Below, piece after piece: positions 26,162 through 35,300 of a DNA stretch of 36,328 nt (position 1 is its first letter; each line of letters opens with the position of its first letter). The DNA is from a bacterium (GTDB lineage: Bacteria > UBP14 > UBA6098): positions 1 to 36,328 of the forward strand of contig JAGLDC010000031.1 in assembly GCA_023145965.1 (NCBI GenBank). Reading direction: 5' to 3'. A program made the translations under genes and the position numbers. The notes beneath the pieces are model-generated. The model was not told the DNA's origin. It was given only the letters and a program-made list of their open reading frames with translations, and made no database searches.

Positions 26162-28135
26162 ATGTTCAAGAAATTTACCTTCGCGATAATTATTTTTCTT
26201 GAAGTTTGTTTTGCTCAAGTTTCTGATGTTACTTCGGAACCCTTAAACACAGTTTCATCATTGGAGCCGATTCCAACGGAAATTGCCGCTAGTGCTATCT
26301 CCGATTCTATTGCCGATTCACTCGAACTACGTGAGCGTCCGTCCGAGCCGATGGCAGTCGGCCTCGAGATCGGGGTAGCCGGCGAGGATGTCAACTTCGT
26401 TGCCGACCATGTCGGCATCGGGACGGCAACACCGGGAAGCTATAAACTGAACATCCAGGGTAATAACGGTTTGAAAATTGGCAATTCGTCATACGAAGCT
26501 AATCTGGTTTTCGGGAACAGCGGTTCTTGGGACAGCGGAATTCGGGTTTATGACAATGGCGACGCCGAAATGAGGATTTGGCATAAAAATGCCAACGGAC
26601 AAATCATCCTGGCTACGGGATATGATGGTAATCAGTCATCTACTTATCCCACCGATGGCATATTCATCGACCATAATAAAGTCGGAATTGGCTATGCTTC
26701 TCCAGCCGCATCGACCGGAAAACTTATTGTTAATGGCAACGTCGGAATCGGGCGCACGGACCCGAGCTACCTGCTCGATGTCAATGGCACAAGCAGGTTC
26801 TCGAACAACATGATTTTACCGGGAGTCGGAACCAACGAAATCCAATACGGCACCGGCGACCAGGCGAACTACTCGACGTATAACTTCGCCATTCGAGGCT
26901 GGTGGGGCGTCGCCCTCAAAGATTACAGCAACACCGTGCGCGGCGTTTATGATTTCCGCTCGGGTAACCTCACAACCGATGGAGTTCTGAGCTTCAACGG
27001 AACGGGGAATAACTACATTGCTGGCAATGTCGGTATCGGGGTCACCAGCCCGACTGAAAAACTCAGCGTCAACGGCGCTCTCGTTACGCAAAACGGCATG
27101 GTCAAACGCGATTTTGCTACATTCAACTCGACGGTGAGTTCGGGTAATCCCATTCATATTAAAACAAACATCACATGGTCGAACATCATGTATCGTATAT
27201 TGGTCGAGGGCTATAACTACGGGGCGGCCCAACCGATCAACTCCGAAATCGTCGGATATACATATGCCCCTTCTCCCGCCGCGCCAATAAGTGCGAGCGC
27301 CGTCAATCACGCCTCCGGGGCGAGCATCTCGCAATACAAAAGCGACGACGGTTATCTGGTGGTCAAATTATCCTCGTCCAATTTTTACTACGTCGGCTTC
27401 TCGGTTTCGGCATGGCTTACAAACCCTACGGGCACGGCATTCGACATTAAAGCACTGTTAATTGTTCAACAGGCGGGCGACCTCGTCGCACACGGTTCGC
27501 AAACATTCAGCTATATCGGCGGTTCGCAAACATTCACGGTGCCATCGGGTGTCACGAGTGTTTCTATCGAATGCTGGGGTGCACAAGGTAGATCTGCTTC
27601 CGGAGGAACAGCAGGTTCTGGTGGATACGCGTCTGGAAACTTAACAGTAACTGCTGGGCAGACATTGTATATTTATGTCGGAGGACAGGGTGGAGCCTCA
27701 GGTGTTGGCGGTTGGAATGGTGGAGGTTCCGGTAGCAGTGCCAGAGGCAGTGGCGGTGGAGGCACTGATGTTCGATATGGAGGCACTGCGTTAACAAATC
27801 GTAAAATCGTAGCCGGTGGGGGCGGCGGGAACTATAGCACTTATTCACCTGGAGGTTATGGCGGAGGGACTTCAGGTGGCAATGGTGGTGGTGGTGCTAA
27901 CGGATTTGGTGGAACCCAGACAGCCGGTGGAGCAGGTCATGGCGGAAATAATGGGACCTTAGGACAAGGTGGTAGTACTGGCACTTATACTATTTCCGGC
28001 GGTGGTGGTGGTTACTGGGGCGGTGGTGCAGGTCTTGCAGGCGGCGGAGGTTCCGGGTATATTGGTGGGGTTACTGGAGGTTCGATGTCCAACGGTATCC
28101 GCATCGGCAATGGCCAGGTTACTATCACCTGGTAG
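26162..28135 (+). CDS. Tail-fibre-like surface protein with ALK-type glycine-rich C-terminal domain
   Basis: A 657-aa exported protein with signal peptide MFKKFTFAIIIFLEVCFA. Residues 80-310 contain four copies of a VGIG-x(3)-P-x(4-8)-L-x-V-x-G motif (at 84, 174, 194 and 290), the pattern of phage tail-fibre and surface-fibre proteins that often form trimers. A jelly-roll-like region follows (about 315-445). Residues 451-657 match the glycine-rich domain family found in ALK-type receptors and in many bacterial and phage fibres: FTVPSGVTSVSIECWGAQG, TLYIYVGGQGG, GGGGTDVRYGG, KIVAGGGGG, GGGGGYWGGG, GGGGSGYIGG. No chaperone-of-endosialidase domain is at the end. Probably a surface fibre. DNA from about 26330 to 27530 is visibly richer in GC than the flanks. 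Single gene, divergent from the von Willebrand gene; no clear terminator follows. Confidence 0.75.
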   Translation: MFKKFTFAIIIFLEVCFAQVSDVTSEPLNTVSSLEPIPTEIAASAISDSIADSLELRERPSEPMAVGLEIGVAGEDVNFVADHVGIGTATPGSYKLNIQGNNGLKIGNSSYEANLVFGNSGSWDSGIRVYDNGDAEMRIWHKNANGQIILATGYDGNQSSTYPTDGIFIDHNKVGIGYASPAASTGKLIVNGNVGIGRTDPSYLLDVNGTSRFSNNMILPGVGTNEIQYGTGDQANYSTYNFAIRGWWGVALKDYSNTVRGVYDFRSGNLTTDGVLSFNGTGNNYIAGNVGIGVTSPTEKLSVNGALVTQNGMVKRDFATFNSTVSSGNPIHIKTNITWSNIMYRILVEGYNYGAAQPINSEIVGYTYAPSPAAPISASAVNHASGASISQYKSDDGYLVVKLSSSNFYYVGFSVSAWLTNPTGTAFDIKALLIVQQAGDLVAHGSQTFSYIGGSQTFTVPSGVTSVSIECWGAQGRSASGGTAGSGGYASGNLTVTAGQTLYIYVGGQGGASGVGGWNGGGSGSSARGSGGGGTDVRYGGTALTNRKIVAGGGGGNYSTYSPGGYGGGTSGGNGGGGANGFGGTQTAGGAGHGGNNGTLGQGGSTGTYTISGGGGGYWGGGAGLAGGGGSGYIGGVTGGSMSNGIRIGNGQVTITW

Positions 28136-28220
28136 ATAGGTTTAATAAGGCAGTGCATTATTCGGGACAAAATAGCGGTGGTTTTACACCCGCATACGAA
28201 TTTGAAAACGATAACCGAAT

Positions 28221-28345
28221 CGTCATTGCGAGGAGCGAAGCGACGTGGCAATTCCACATTTTAGTCTGTCATTCCCCATTAGCAAAGTCGCGGTCGGGAT
28301 GGCCATCGACCATGCAGGGGATTCGGCTGTTTGCCCGACGGATTT
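28221..28345. repeat. Dispersed REP/MITE-like repeat
   Basis: Contains ATTGCGAGGAGCGAAGCGAC followed by GTGGCAAT (28225-28252), whose ends ATTGC/GCAAT are inverted, then a GC-rich segment through TCGCGGTCGGGATGGCCATC to about 28345. I recall the GCGAGGAGCGAAGCGACGTG phrase as a dispersed repeat in many unrelated bacterial genomes and metagenome bins; that is memory, not a search. No protein-coding capacity of its own. The limits are approximate. Confidence 0.55.
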
Positions 28346-28541
28346 CGCTGTGAATATCATCGATAAAAGCCCCATTAAAGCAAAAATAATAGCCATATAG
28401 AAAAGCCGGTGGCAGGTCGAGCACCTCGAAAGGCAATGCTATCGAAGCTATCGATAGGATAAAGATAATTATTATCGCATACAGGAGTCTATTCTTTGTT
28501 TCAGCGATACTTCTTTTATTTTCTTTCCTTGAGTTTACAAT
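28269..28541 (-). pseudogene. Broken small membrane-protein ORF running into the repeat
   Basis: After the stop of the Omp85-like gene, a minus-strand frame stays open for about 90 codons. It encodes a basic start region (NSRKENKRS), a strong hydrophobic helix (LLYAIIIIFILSIASIALPF) and a second hydrophobic piece (LPPAFLYGYYFCFNGAFIDD), then enters the dispersed repeat and stops at 28269-28271. No ATG, GTG or TTG begins the frame before the helix, although AAGGAAAG, a possible ribosome-binding site, lies near 28525. I read it as a gene that has lost its start and had its end replaced by the repeat. It could also be chance. Confidence 0.35.
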
Positions 28542-30136
28542 TAAGGAACAGGTATCCTGTGATCGAGGCCCACATAGGTTCTAAATAGCTGTCCAGATGA
28601 AAGACTAAACTCCCAGGTGCCATCGAATGCTCGCGCTACGCCAAGTCTGGCTATTTGTCCAGTAGTGCTGCTTATAGAACCAAGCCTCAACTCGAATCCT
28701 ACGTCACCATAAAGTGGTTTAGGTGAATTCGTGAAGCTAAAATCTCCATCGCTGAAATCCCACGCTGTAGCAGCATCGATGAAAAGCGCGCCGCCGAGTC
28801 TAACCGAGAAGAACTCGAATGGCGTAAAAATCCTCCACTCGAGATTCCCATAGGTCATCCTTTCTCCAACCTGCGCGTATGAGCGATAGGACCTCAACAC
28901 TGACTGTCCACCCACTCGATACTTAGCTTCTGGACACCCGTTGTAAATCGAGGAATACCCGAGCCTTCCACATAGCCTACCCGAAAGCATCATTTTTGAG
29001 GAAAAGCGCAATGACGCGGCAATCCTCTCGGTTTCATCGACTGTTTTGCAATATGCATTCAGCGCATAAATATTCTCCCCGATAAAACCAGTAAAAACAG
29101 CGCTAACATAAACATAATTTGCATCGAAATGCGAATCTAAACCGCCCTCGGCGTTGAGAAGAAAACCTATCGGAATATCCTCGGTTCGACCGAAAGCATC
29201 GACATCACGGTCGATAACATAGTCTCTATTTAAGTAACTTAAGCCGATAGAAACTACTTCATATTCCTTATCGATATATTCTGCAGTCGGATAAACTGCT
29301 GTATCGCAAACCTCCCTTTTCACAACCGCATTCTTAATTCCAAATCCGAGGCCTAGGTTCTGATGGAAAAGGTATTTCGCGCCAATATACTGCGCTTGGT
29401 CATCGATCTTAAATGATGGCCCTTCGATATTTCCATCGAGCCAGGTTGAATAAACACCGCTAGTTGTGAACATCCCGGCCTTGTATATAAGCCTATCAGC
29501 ATCCCTCAGGCGCGATTTGGAGAGATAAAAGCTTGTCGTTCTCGAGCCGATATCTTCGGTCTCGTCTGAATGGAATATACCAAAACTCGCACCACCGGGT
29601 AACATTCTTGGTAAATCGAGACCCATAAGCCAGCTATCGTAATCCTCATCGTGATCATAGCGTGTGCGAAAATGAAGCCCCCATCCCAGTAAATTAACCT
29701 CCTCCAATTCAAAACTCCATTCCAGCACACGCCCCTCGTAAGAAAACGATGGCGCGATCTTCGTAGTCCATAGGTCTGTGGCAGTGACTACCGCAACATA
29801 GCCACTATCGCGCCGCTCGACAACAATTTCCGCTTCGCCGATAAAATCGGTTTTGCGTAACCTTCGCTCTGACTCAGCAATTAGCTCAGTAGTGAGTTTA
29901 TCCCCTTCCGAAAAGGCCAAAAACCGCGCTATAGCAATGGGTTTCGAATCTACATGCAATTCATTGAGAATAGCATAAACCCAACGGTAGTCATAAGGCC
30001 CCCAATAATCGCCGTCCTCTTCGAACGGCGAAAGAACCTTGTACTCGATATAATCTACACGCTGTGCAAGGGAGCTTAAGGCCAAAATTAGGGCAAATAT
30101 TCCTGCTGCTTTACTCAAGCGGTGGAAAATCTTCAA
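28541..30136 (-). CDS. Omp85/BamA-family outer-membrane protein with one POTRA-like domain
   Basis: A 531-aa exported protein: signal peptide (1 to about 25), a POTRA-like domain (about 65-120; FLAFSEGDKLTTELIAESERRLRKTDFIG then VVERRDSGYVAVV), and a barrel from about 130 to the end. GGQSVLRSYRSY at 409-420 corresponds to the loop-6 motif of Omp85 proteins, usually (V/L)RG(F/Y), here LRSY. Full BamA has five POTRA domains, so this is a shorter relative, perhaps closer to TamA- or two-partner-type transporters. The start is TTG at 30136, 26 bases inside xseB; another TTG at 30118 is possible, and both leave a signal peptide. Translation is probably coupled to xseB. Partner and cargo unknown. 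Confidence 0.75.
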   Translation of the reverse strand: MKIFHRLSKAAGIFALILALSSLAQRVDYIEYKVLSPFEEDGDYWGPYDYRWVYAILNELHVDSKPIAIARFLAFSEGDKLTTELIAESERRLRKTDFIGEAEIVVERRDSGYVAVVTATDLWTTKIAPSFSYEGRVLEWSFELEEVNLLGWGLHFRTRYDHDEDYDSWLMGLDLPRMLPGGASFGIFHSDETEDIGSRTTSFYLSKSRLRDADRLIYKAGMFTTSGVYSTWLDGNIEGPSFKIDDQAQYIGAKYLFHQNLGLGFGIKNAVVKREVCDTAVYPTAEYIDKEYEVVSIGLSYLNRDYVIDRDVDAFGRTEDIPIGFLLNAEGGLDSHFDANYVYVSAVFTGFIGENIYALNAYCKTVDETERIAASLRFSSKMMLSGRLCGRLGYSSIYNGCPEAKYRVGGQSVLRSYRSYAQVGERMTYGNLEWRIFTPFEFFSVRLGGALFIDAATAWDFSDGDFSFTNSPKPLYGDVGFELRLGSISSTTGQIARLGVARAFDGTWEFSLSSGQLFRTYVGLDHRIPVP

Positions 30137-30428
30137 GAGAAAAATTGCTATCTTCGTCGAGACCGAGTTTTTTAAGTTCGCCCTGTATCGACGACAGCTT
30201 TGCTAGACACCATCGACCGAGAAATTGTGCCTCACTATATTTACTCAGTGACTCTTCGAGGCCAATCTGTCCACTCTCGAGCGTGCGAAGCACATCTTCG
30301 AGTTTCGCTATTGCATTTTCAAAGCTTTCCGGTTCGGGATATTTCTCTTTTACTTTTTTATCTTTCATTTTTCTCTTAGTTTTTTCGTTCTTTTTTTCCT
30401 CTGGAGTTTTACCGAACAAATCTGTCAT
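30111..30428 (-). CDS. xseB: Exodeoxyribonuclease VII small subunit
   Basis: A 105-aa product from the ATG at 30428, seven bases after AGGAG. Residues 35-80 (SFENAIAKLEDVLRTLESGQ, then LEESLSKYSEAQFLGRWCLAKL) match the conserved core of XseB, the small helical subunit that with XseA degrades single-stranded DNA in the cytoplasm. Unusual additions are a lysine/glutamate-rich N-terminal extension of about 30 residues and an acidic C-terminal tail (DEDSNFSLEDFPPLE); the usual length is nearer 75-85 residues. xseA, its usual neighbour, is not in the window. The last 26 bases overlap the Omp85-like gene in another frame. Confidence 0.88.
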   Translation of the reverse strand: MTDLFGKTPEEKKNEKTKRKMKDKKVKEKYPEPESFENAIAKLEDVLRTLESGQIGLEESLSKYSEAQFLGRWCLAKLSSIQGELKKLGLDEDSNFSLEDFPPLE

Positions 30429-30436
30429 AATCCACT

Positions 30437-30462
30437 CCTGAAATCTAAAATAACATTTCAGG
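30437..30462 (-). promoter_or_regulatory. Leader hairpin that can cover the xseB ribosome-binding site
   Basis: CCTGAAAT (30462-30455 on the minus strand) pairs with ATTTCAGG (30444-30437) around a 10-base loop. The AGGAG ribosome-binding site of xseB occupies 30439-30435, so its first bases lie in the stem. Confidence 0.35.
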
Positions 30463-30465
30463 TTA

Positions 30466-30494
30466 AGTTTAAAAAATATTTCACACAAAAGCAA
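30466..30494 (-). promoter_or_regulatory. Possible promoter of xseB and the Omp85-like gene
   Basis: On the minus strand TTGCTT (30494-30489), 17 bases, then TAAACT (30471-30466); four of six matches in each box. It lies about 40 bases upstream of the xseB ATG. Confidence 0.4.
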
Positions 30495-30657
30495 GGGAAA
30501 TAGAGCAAATACGAGCTTCGCCCTACCGGCGGTCATTTAAGACGGTCATTTCATATAAATAATGGGTTTCATTCCTTCACGCTCATTGGCCGTCGCCCGC
30601 ACGAGATAGACGCCGGAGCCGATATTTTTGTCGGGTTGCCAGGTGAATTCGTGGGCT

Positions 30658-30685
30658 GTAGGGGCGGCATATATGCGTCCCCTAC
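30658..30685. repeat. Near-palindromic 28-bp repeat in the sorting-tail remnant
   Basis: Arms GTAGGGG and CCCCTAC surround a core containing the palindrome GCATATATGC. The change of reading frame in the tail remnant falls around this element, which suggests that its insertion caused the break. Confidence 0.6.
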
Positions 30686-30743
30686 GGGATTGTCGGCGGA
30701 AATTTCATCAACCATCCGCCCGTTTATATCGAATATTTCAATA

Positions 30744-30838
30744 ACAGGCACGGAGGCCTGTCCCACCGGACAAAAATCGTTTGCCAGTAGGTCAGGCGTC
30801 CCTGCCTGACCATTTTGAACAGACAAGAATGTCTGTTC
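30744..30838. repeat. Three small hairpin repeats with 6-base loops
   Basis: ACAGGC-ACGGAG-GCCTGT (30744-30761), GGTCAGGC-GTCCCT-GCCTGACC (30790-30811) and GAACAGAC-AAGAAT-GTCTGTTC (30817-30838). All have perfect arms of 6 or 8 bases and loops of exactly six bases; the arms share a CAG core, so they look like members of one family. Confidence 0.65.
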
Positions 30839-30895
30839 TACCGTAATCCGCACCGCAGAATTGAAGGGGGTGGGCAAAATTTGGGGTTCGCACAT

Positions 30896-32332
30896 CTATC
30901 CACTGTAAAGCCCGTCGATGAGCGAGAGAAGCTGAATATAAAGCTTGTGATATGTCAGCGCGTTTCTCATGAGAGTCAGGCGCGCGTTGGCTTCGCTGTC
31001 CTGGCTTCGGATGACATTGGTGAAATCGTTGCGCCCGACCTCGTATTGCTTAACTTCCTCGATTGTTTGCCGTTCGGCGAGTTCTATCTGCTCGCGGTTT
31101 ATCGCCATAATGCCTTGCATATCGCGAACCTGCGCGTAGAGTGCGCGGATGCCCGACAGGTATTTGATCTCCGCCTCCGCAATTTGCAGGCGAATCTGCC
31201 CGACCTGAAGCTCGATAGATCGCAGATCCGCTTTGGACGCGGTCTTGTCGAGGGGGAATTCGTAAATCAGGTTTAGCGAAACGTCCGGTTTGTCCATCGC
31301 GATAGCATCGAGAAAATCCTCGTCGTAGTCCTTAACGCCGACCCGCGCCTGAAGCGAGAGATCGGATTTCATCGATTCTTCGGATATTTTGCGTTTGAAA
31401 TCGAGAAGCTCGATGGTCTTTTTAATTTTCGACAGAACGCGCGAACGATCCACAAATTCGGTGGCGATCTCCTCGATATCGCGTAGCTCGTGGGCCTCGA
31501 AAATATCGAAGCGCGGGGATTTCCCGCCTATTTGGCCGTCTCCGGTTATCTCGACCAGCCGGTCTATCAACGAGGTAAAGCTCATTTCGTTGCTTTCTAT
31601 CGCCATCTCGACATTTTTCAGCGAGTTCTCGGCGCGGATAACATCGACCTCGTCCACGATATTTCGCGCGCGCTTTTTCTTTGTCTGTTCGAGCGATTGC
31701 CGGGCAAGGTCGCGTCGGTGTTCGAGGATTTTCTTCTCCTCCAAAAAATAAACCCAATCGAGGAAATAGGGAGTATTCATCGCGAGAAAATTCTCCTCGA
31801 CCTCCAAAATGGAAAGGCTCTCCTGCGCGGCCTCGACAGATTTCATGTCGTAGGGCAGCGTATAGAGAAGCCCCTGCCAGTTTTTCATCAGCGGCTGAAT
31901 ATAGCTCACGTAGATCGAGTTCTCGAATGCGTTGTTCGGGCTGGCGGCGTAGATCGGGTTGTCATTATATGAGAGCCACTTGTTCCCGAGGGAAATTTCG
32001 GCGGACATAATCCCGCCGGTGCTCCAGAATGTCCTCGAAACGCCTCCGCCAAGCGCCGCCGAGGTAGTCCGGTCGATTCCCATGCCCGTCGATGCGGTTT
32101 GCGCGATACTCGAAACGCCTGCGGAGGAATTAATATTCCAATCCTCGGAGCCGGTAAGTCCCTCGCGTTCCGCCTCGATAATGCGCGGACCATATTCGGT
32201 TCGCTCGAATATCGGATGGGTCTCGATAAGATTGTTGAGGAACCGGTCGAAGGTGACGGACTCTTGCGCGAGCAGAGCCGTGGTTATCAAGAACGCAATT
32301 ACCGCAACTATTTTCGTTATTTTAAAATTCAT
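30896..32332 (-). CDS. TolC-like outer-membrane efflux protein
   Basis: A 478-aa exported protein, signal peptide MNFKITKIVAVIAFLITTALLAQ. It has the layout of the outer-membrane efflux family: two halves, each with long amphipathic helices (for example LEVEENFLAMNTPYFLDWVY ... RRDLARQSLEQTKKKRARNI, and later LQVGQIRLQIAEAEIKYLSG ... ERQTIEEVKQYEVGRNDFTN) and intervening strands that would join a trimeric barrel. It forms the outer channel for the RND pump encoded two bases upstream. The ATG at 32332 follows AGAGG, which lies at the end of the RND gene. Its stop is followed at once by a sorting-tail remnant. Family confident; substrate unknown. Confidence 0.88.
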   Translation of the reverse strand: MNFKITKIVAVIAFLITTALLAQESVTFDRFLNNLIETHPIFERTEYGPRIIEAEREGLTGSEDWNINSSAGVSSIAQTASTGMGIDRTTSAALGGGVSRTFWSTGGIMSAEISLGNKWLSYNDNPIYAASPNNAFENSIYVSYIQPLMKNWQGLLYTLPYDMKSVEAAQESLSILEVEENFLAMNTPYFLDWVYFLEEKKILEHRRDLARQSLEQTKKKRARNIVDEVDVIRAENSLKNVEMAIESNEMSFTSLIDRLVEITGDGQIGGKSPRFDIFEAHELRDIEEIATEFVDRSRVLSKIKKTIELLDFKRKISEESMKSDLSLQARVGVKDYDEDFLDAIAMDKPDVSLNLIYEFPLDKTASKADLRSIELQVGQIRLQIAEAEIKYLSGIRALYAQVRDMQGIMAINREQIELAERQTIEEVKQYEVGRNDFTNVIRSQDSEANARLTLMRNALTYHKLYIQLLSLIDGLYSG

Positions 32333-32334
32333 GA

Positions 32335-35300
32335 TTAACCTCTCTTTTTCGAGGAGAAAAGTCCCCTAATATCGTTGTGAATCATATACATCGAAGGCGT
32401 TAATAAGAGCGTTAGTGTGGTCGCGAAAATCAAACCGTAAGCCATCGCCATCGCCACCGGCGCGATCATCTCCGACTCGCCCAAGAAACCATAGACGGTT
32501 GGGAAAAGCCCCGCGACGGTTGTTATTGTCGTCAGAAGAACGGGGCGCAATCTTTCCTTTGCGCCATCGACGATAGAGGTTATGACTACTTTTTTATCGG
32601 TGCTTTGTTTTTTGCGGAAAATGCCATTGATAAAATCGACCATGATGACGCTATCGTTCACCACGACGCCCGAAAGGCCGATTATCCCGATAATTCCCAT
32701 GAACGACAGCGGCATTCCGTGCAACGTGAAAGCAACCAACGCGCCGATTATGCCGAATGGGATCACCAATATGATCTGGATCGGTTGCGTGACCGATTTG
32801 AAGAGCAGGATCAGCACGGTGAAGATAAGGATTATCGCCAGCAAATAGGCGAATACGACATCGCCGAGGGTTTCCTTTGTGCTTTTCGCCTCGCCTTCGA
32901 TTTCGACCCGTATGCCCGGATGTTTTTCGGCGATAGATTTGTAATACTCGAGGACTTTCATGTTCGCCTGCGCGGATGTGATAATCTTGTTATCGACTTT
33001 CGCGCTGAGTGAAATCGAGCGGTTGCCGTCGTAATGATTGACATTGCCTTTTCCTATACCCTCTTCGAGATAGGCAACGTCGCTCAGGCGGATCAGGCGG
33101 CCTCGATTGTTGGGGATCATAAGCGAGAGAATGTATGCCTCGTCTTTCTGGAAAGAATCATCGACCTTCACCCGGAAATCGAGCAGTTCGTCGCTGGTTT
33201 CTATCGATGTCGCGATCATGCCGTCGTAGGCGATTCGCACGGTCTGTGCGACATCCTGCGCGGTAAGGCCCAATTCTGCGAGGCGCTCGTATCGGAGGAC
33301 GACTTCAAGCTCCTTTTTCCCGTCGATAATATCGCTTCGCACGTTTTTCACTCCATCGATGGAGCGGAGGAATTTTGCGAGGTCGATCATCAACAGCTTC
33401 GATTTCTCTAAATCGTTGCCGATAATTTTAACATCGACCGGCTCCCCCATCGGCGGCCCATGGCGTTTCTCCGCCAAAAGCAGTTTTTCGAAATGGGGAT
33501 ATTTATCTTTATTTATCACTTTCCGAAGCTGTTTAATTATCTGGCCGGCGGATATATCGCGGTCGTTTATGGGCGTTAGATTGATCGTAATCGTGGACCA
33601 ATGCTCGTATTCGCCCTTGCTGCCGAGGAATCCGCCCTCGTGCTTGCCGATAGTCGCTTTTGTAGAGACCAGCGCGTCATCGGGAACATTTTTTAGAACC
33701 GCTCGTTCGATTTCCGTGGTCAGTTCGGTCATGCGTTCGAGGCTCGTTCCTTCCGCGGCTTCCAGGTCGACATGTATTACATCCGAAGCTGTCGAAGGCA
33801 TCAGAACAAAATTGCTTATGGTCTCTTTTGAAAAACTAAGCGAGAAAATAAATAGGCCGACAAACAGCAACGCCACTATATATCTGAACCTGAGCGCAAG
33901 TTTGAGAAATTTACCATAACCATTCTTAATCGAATCGAACCAGTTAGCCTTTTTTATCTTGCGAATTTTACCGTGGCTAAGGTGGTTTGGCAGCATAAAA
34001 GTCGCCTCGAAAAGAGATACGAGGAGCATCGCCGTTACGACAATCGGGAAGACCCGTATGAACTCGCCCATGATCCCGCCGATAGTGAGCATCGGTAGAA
34101 AAGCGACGATCGTCGTTACTATCGACACGATTACCGGCGATATAACGGATGCCACTCCCTCTCTCGCCGCCTGCAAAGCGGAAAGCCCCTCTCGCTTCTT
34201 CTCGAAAATTCGCTCGGCGATAACTATTCCGTCATCGACGAGCATACCAATAACCGCGATAATCGCAATTAACGTGATACGGTTGAGAGACATATCGGTG
34301 AGCATCATAAATGTAAATACCATCGCGAGGCTTATCGGAAGACCCATCGCCGTCCAGAACGCCGTTTTGCGGTCGAGGAAAATAAGAAGCACGATAATTA
34401 TGAGTATAAAACCAAGAATCGCATTGGATTGCACAACACCCAGAAGAGATTTTATCCCGATAGACCTATCCCGGACAATATCGAAATCGAACCGCGAGTT
34501 CGAAAGGATGTTTCGGCCTTCCATATATTCTCTGACATTATCGACGGTCTCGACAATGTCGGCGTTTTCCTTTTTTACTATCTCGAGCAAAACCCCGGTC
34601 TTGCCGTTGACAGTTACTTTCGTGGAGGTTTCTTTGAATGTGTCGAACACATCGGCCAGGTTTTCGACCCTCACCCGTTTGCCGGTGAAATTCGAGCGGA
34701 TTATCACGTCTCGAACGTCGAGCGGATTCTCGAACTGGCTTATCGTGACGATAGTCTTCTCATCGGACAACGACTGCAAAGTCCCGCCTGTGGATCGAAT
34801 ATTGCGGGTTTTGATGCTGTTCACGATTTGAATAAGCGAGACATCGAGCGCCCCGGCCTTTTCGGGATTCACCTCGACATGGATCTCGCGCTCTCTCCAA
34901 CCGAATTTCCGCACTTCGGAAACGCCATCGACGCGGAGGAGTTCATCGGCGAGGTCTCTGGAATAGTCGTAAAGTTCGGCCTCGGTAACGCCCATGCCGT
35001 CTTTTGGGTAAATGACAAAGGAGATGACGTCTTTGAGCTTCGGGTTAAAATCGAGAATGTGTATATTCTCGACCTCGGGCGGAAGTTCAGGGATACTGCT
35101 TAGCGAAATGTTTCGATAAATCTCATCTTTGACAGCTCGAATATCCGCGACATCGGAATCGAGTTCGAGCGAGATAATCGCTTTGCCCTCGAGCGAAAGC
35201 GACGTGTAATGATCGATCCCGCTTATCGTGGCGAGCTTTCGTTCTATCGGCTCGACCGCATTTATCTCGACGTCAGATGGGCTACTACCGGGGTAAATCG

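Larger units (their letters stand above)
30546..30895 (-). pseudogene. Remnant of a FlgD-like/T9SS-style C-terminal sorting tail, frameshifted
   Basis: Directly after the tolC-like stop (TAG then ATG), one frame gives PTPFNSAVRITVE and IEIFDINGRMVDEIS, the start and middle of a secretion-tail domain. The end of the domain, HEFTWQPDKNIGSGVYLVRA, continuing to PIIYMK and a stop at 30546-30548, is present but in another frame. The 108-codon open frame that stops at 30569 reads through nonsense after the shift. Between the recognisable pieces are four palindromic repeats (30658-30838), three of which are translated in frame as peptides such as EQTFLSV, GQAGTPDL and GQASVPV; the shift occurs at or near the fourth. 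No body of the original secreted protein is attached. Confidence 0.7.

Noticed and set aside
28153-28353. 66-codon + strand frame after the fibre gene
   Set aside because: It lies mostly within the dispersed repeat and shows no protein-like pattern.
33959-35103. Long + strand frames opposite the RND gene
   Set aside because: They lie antisense to a well-conserved protein and have no family features; GC-rich codon bias commonly opens such frames.
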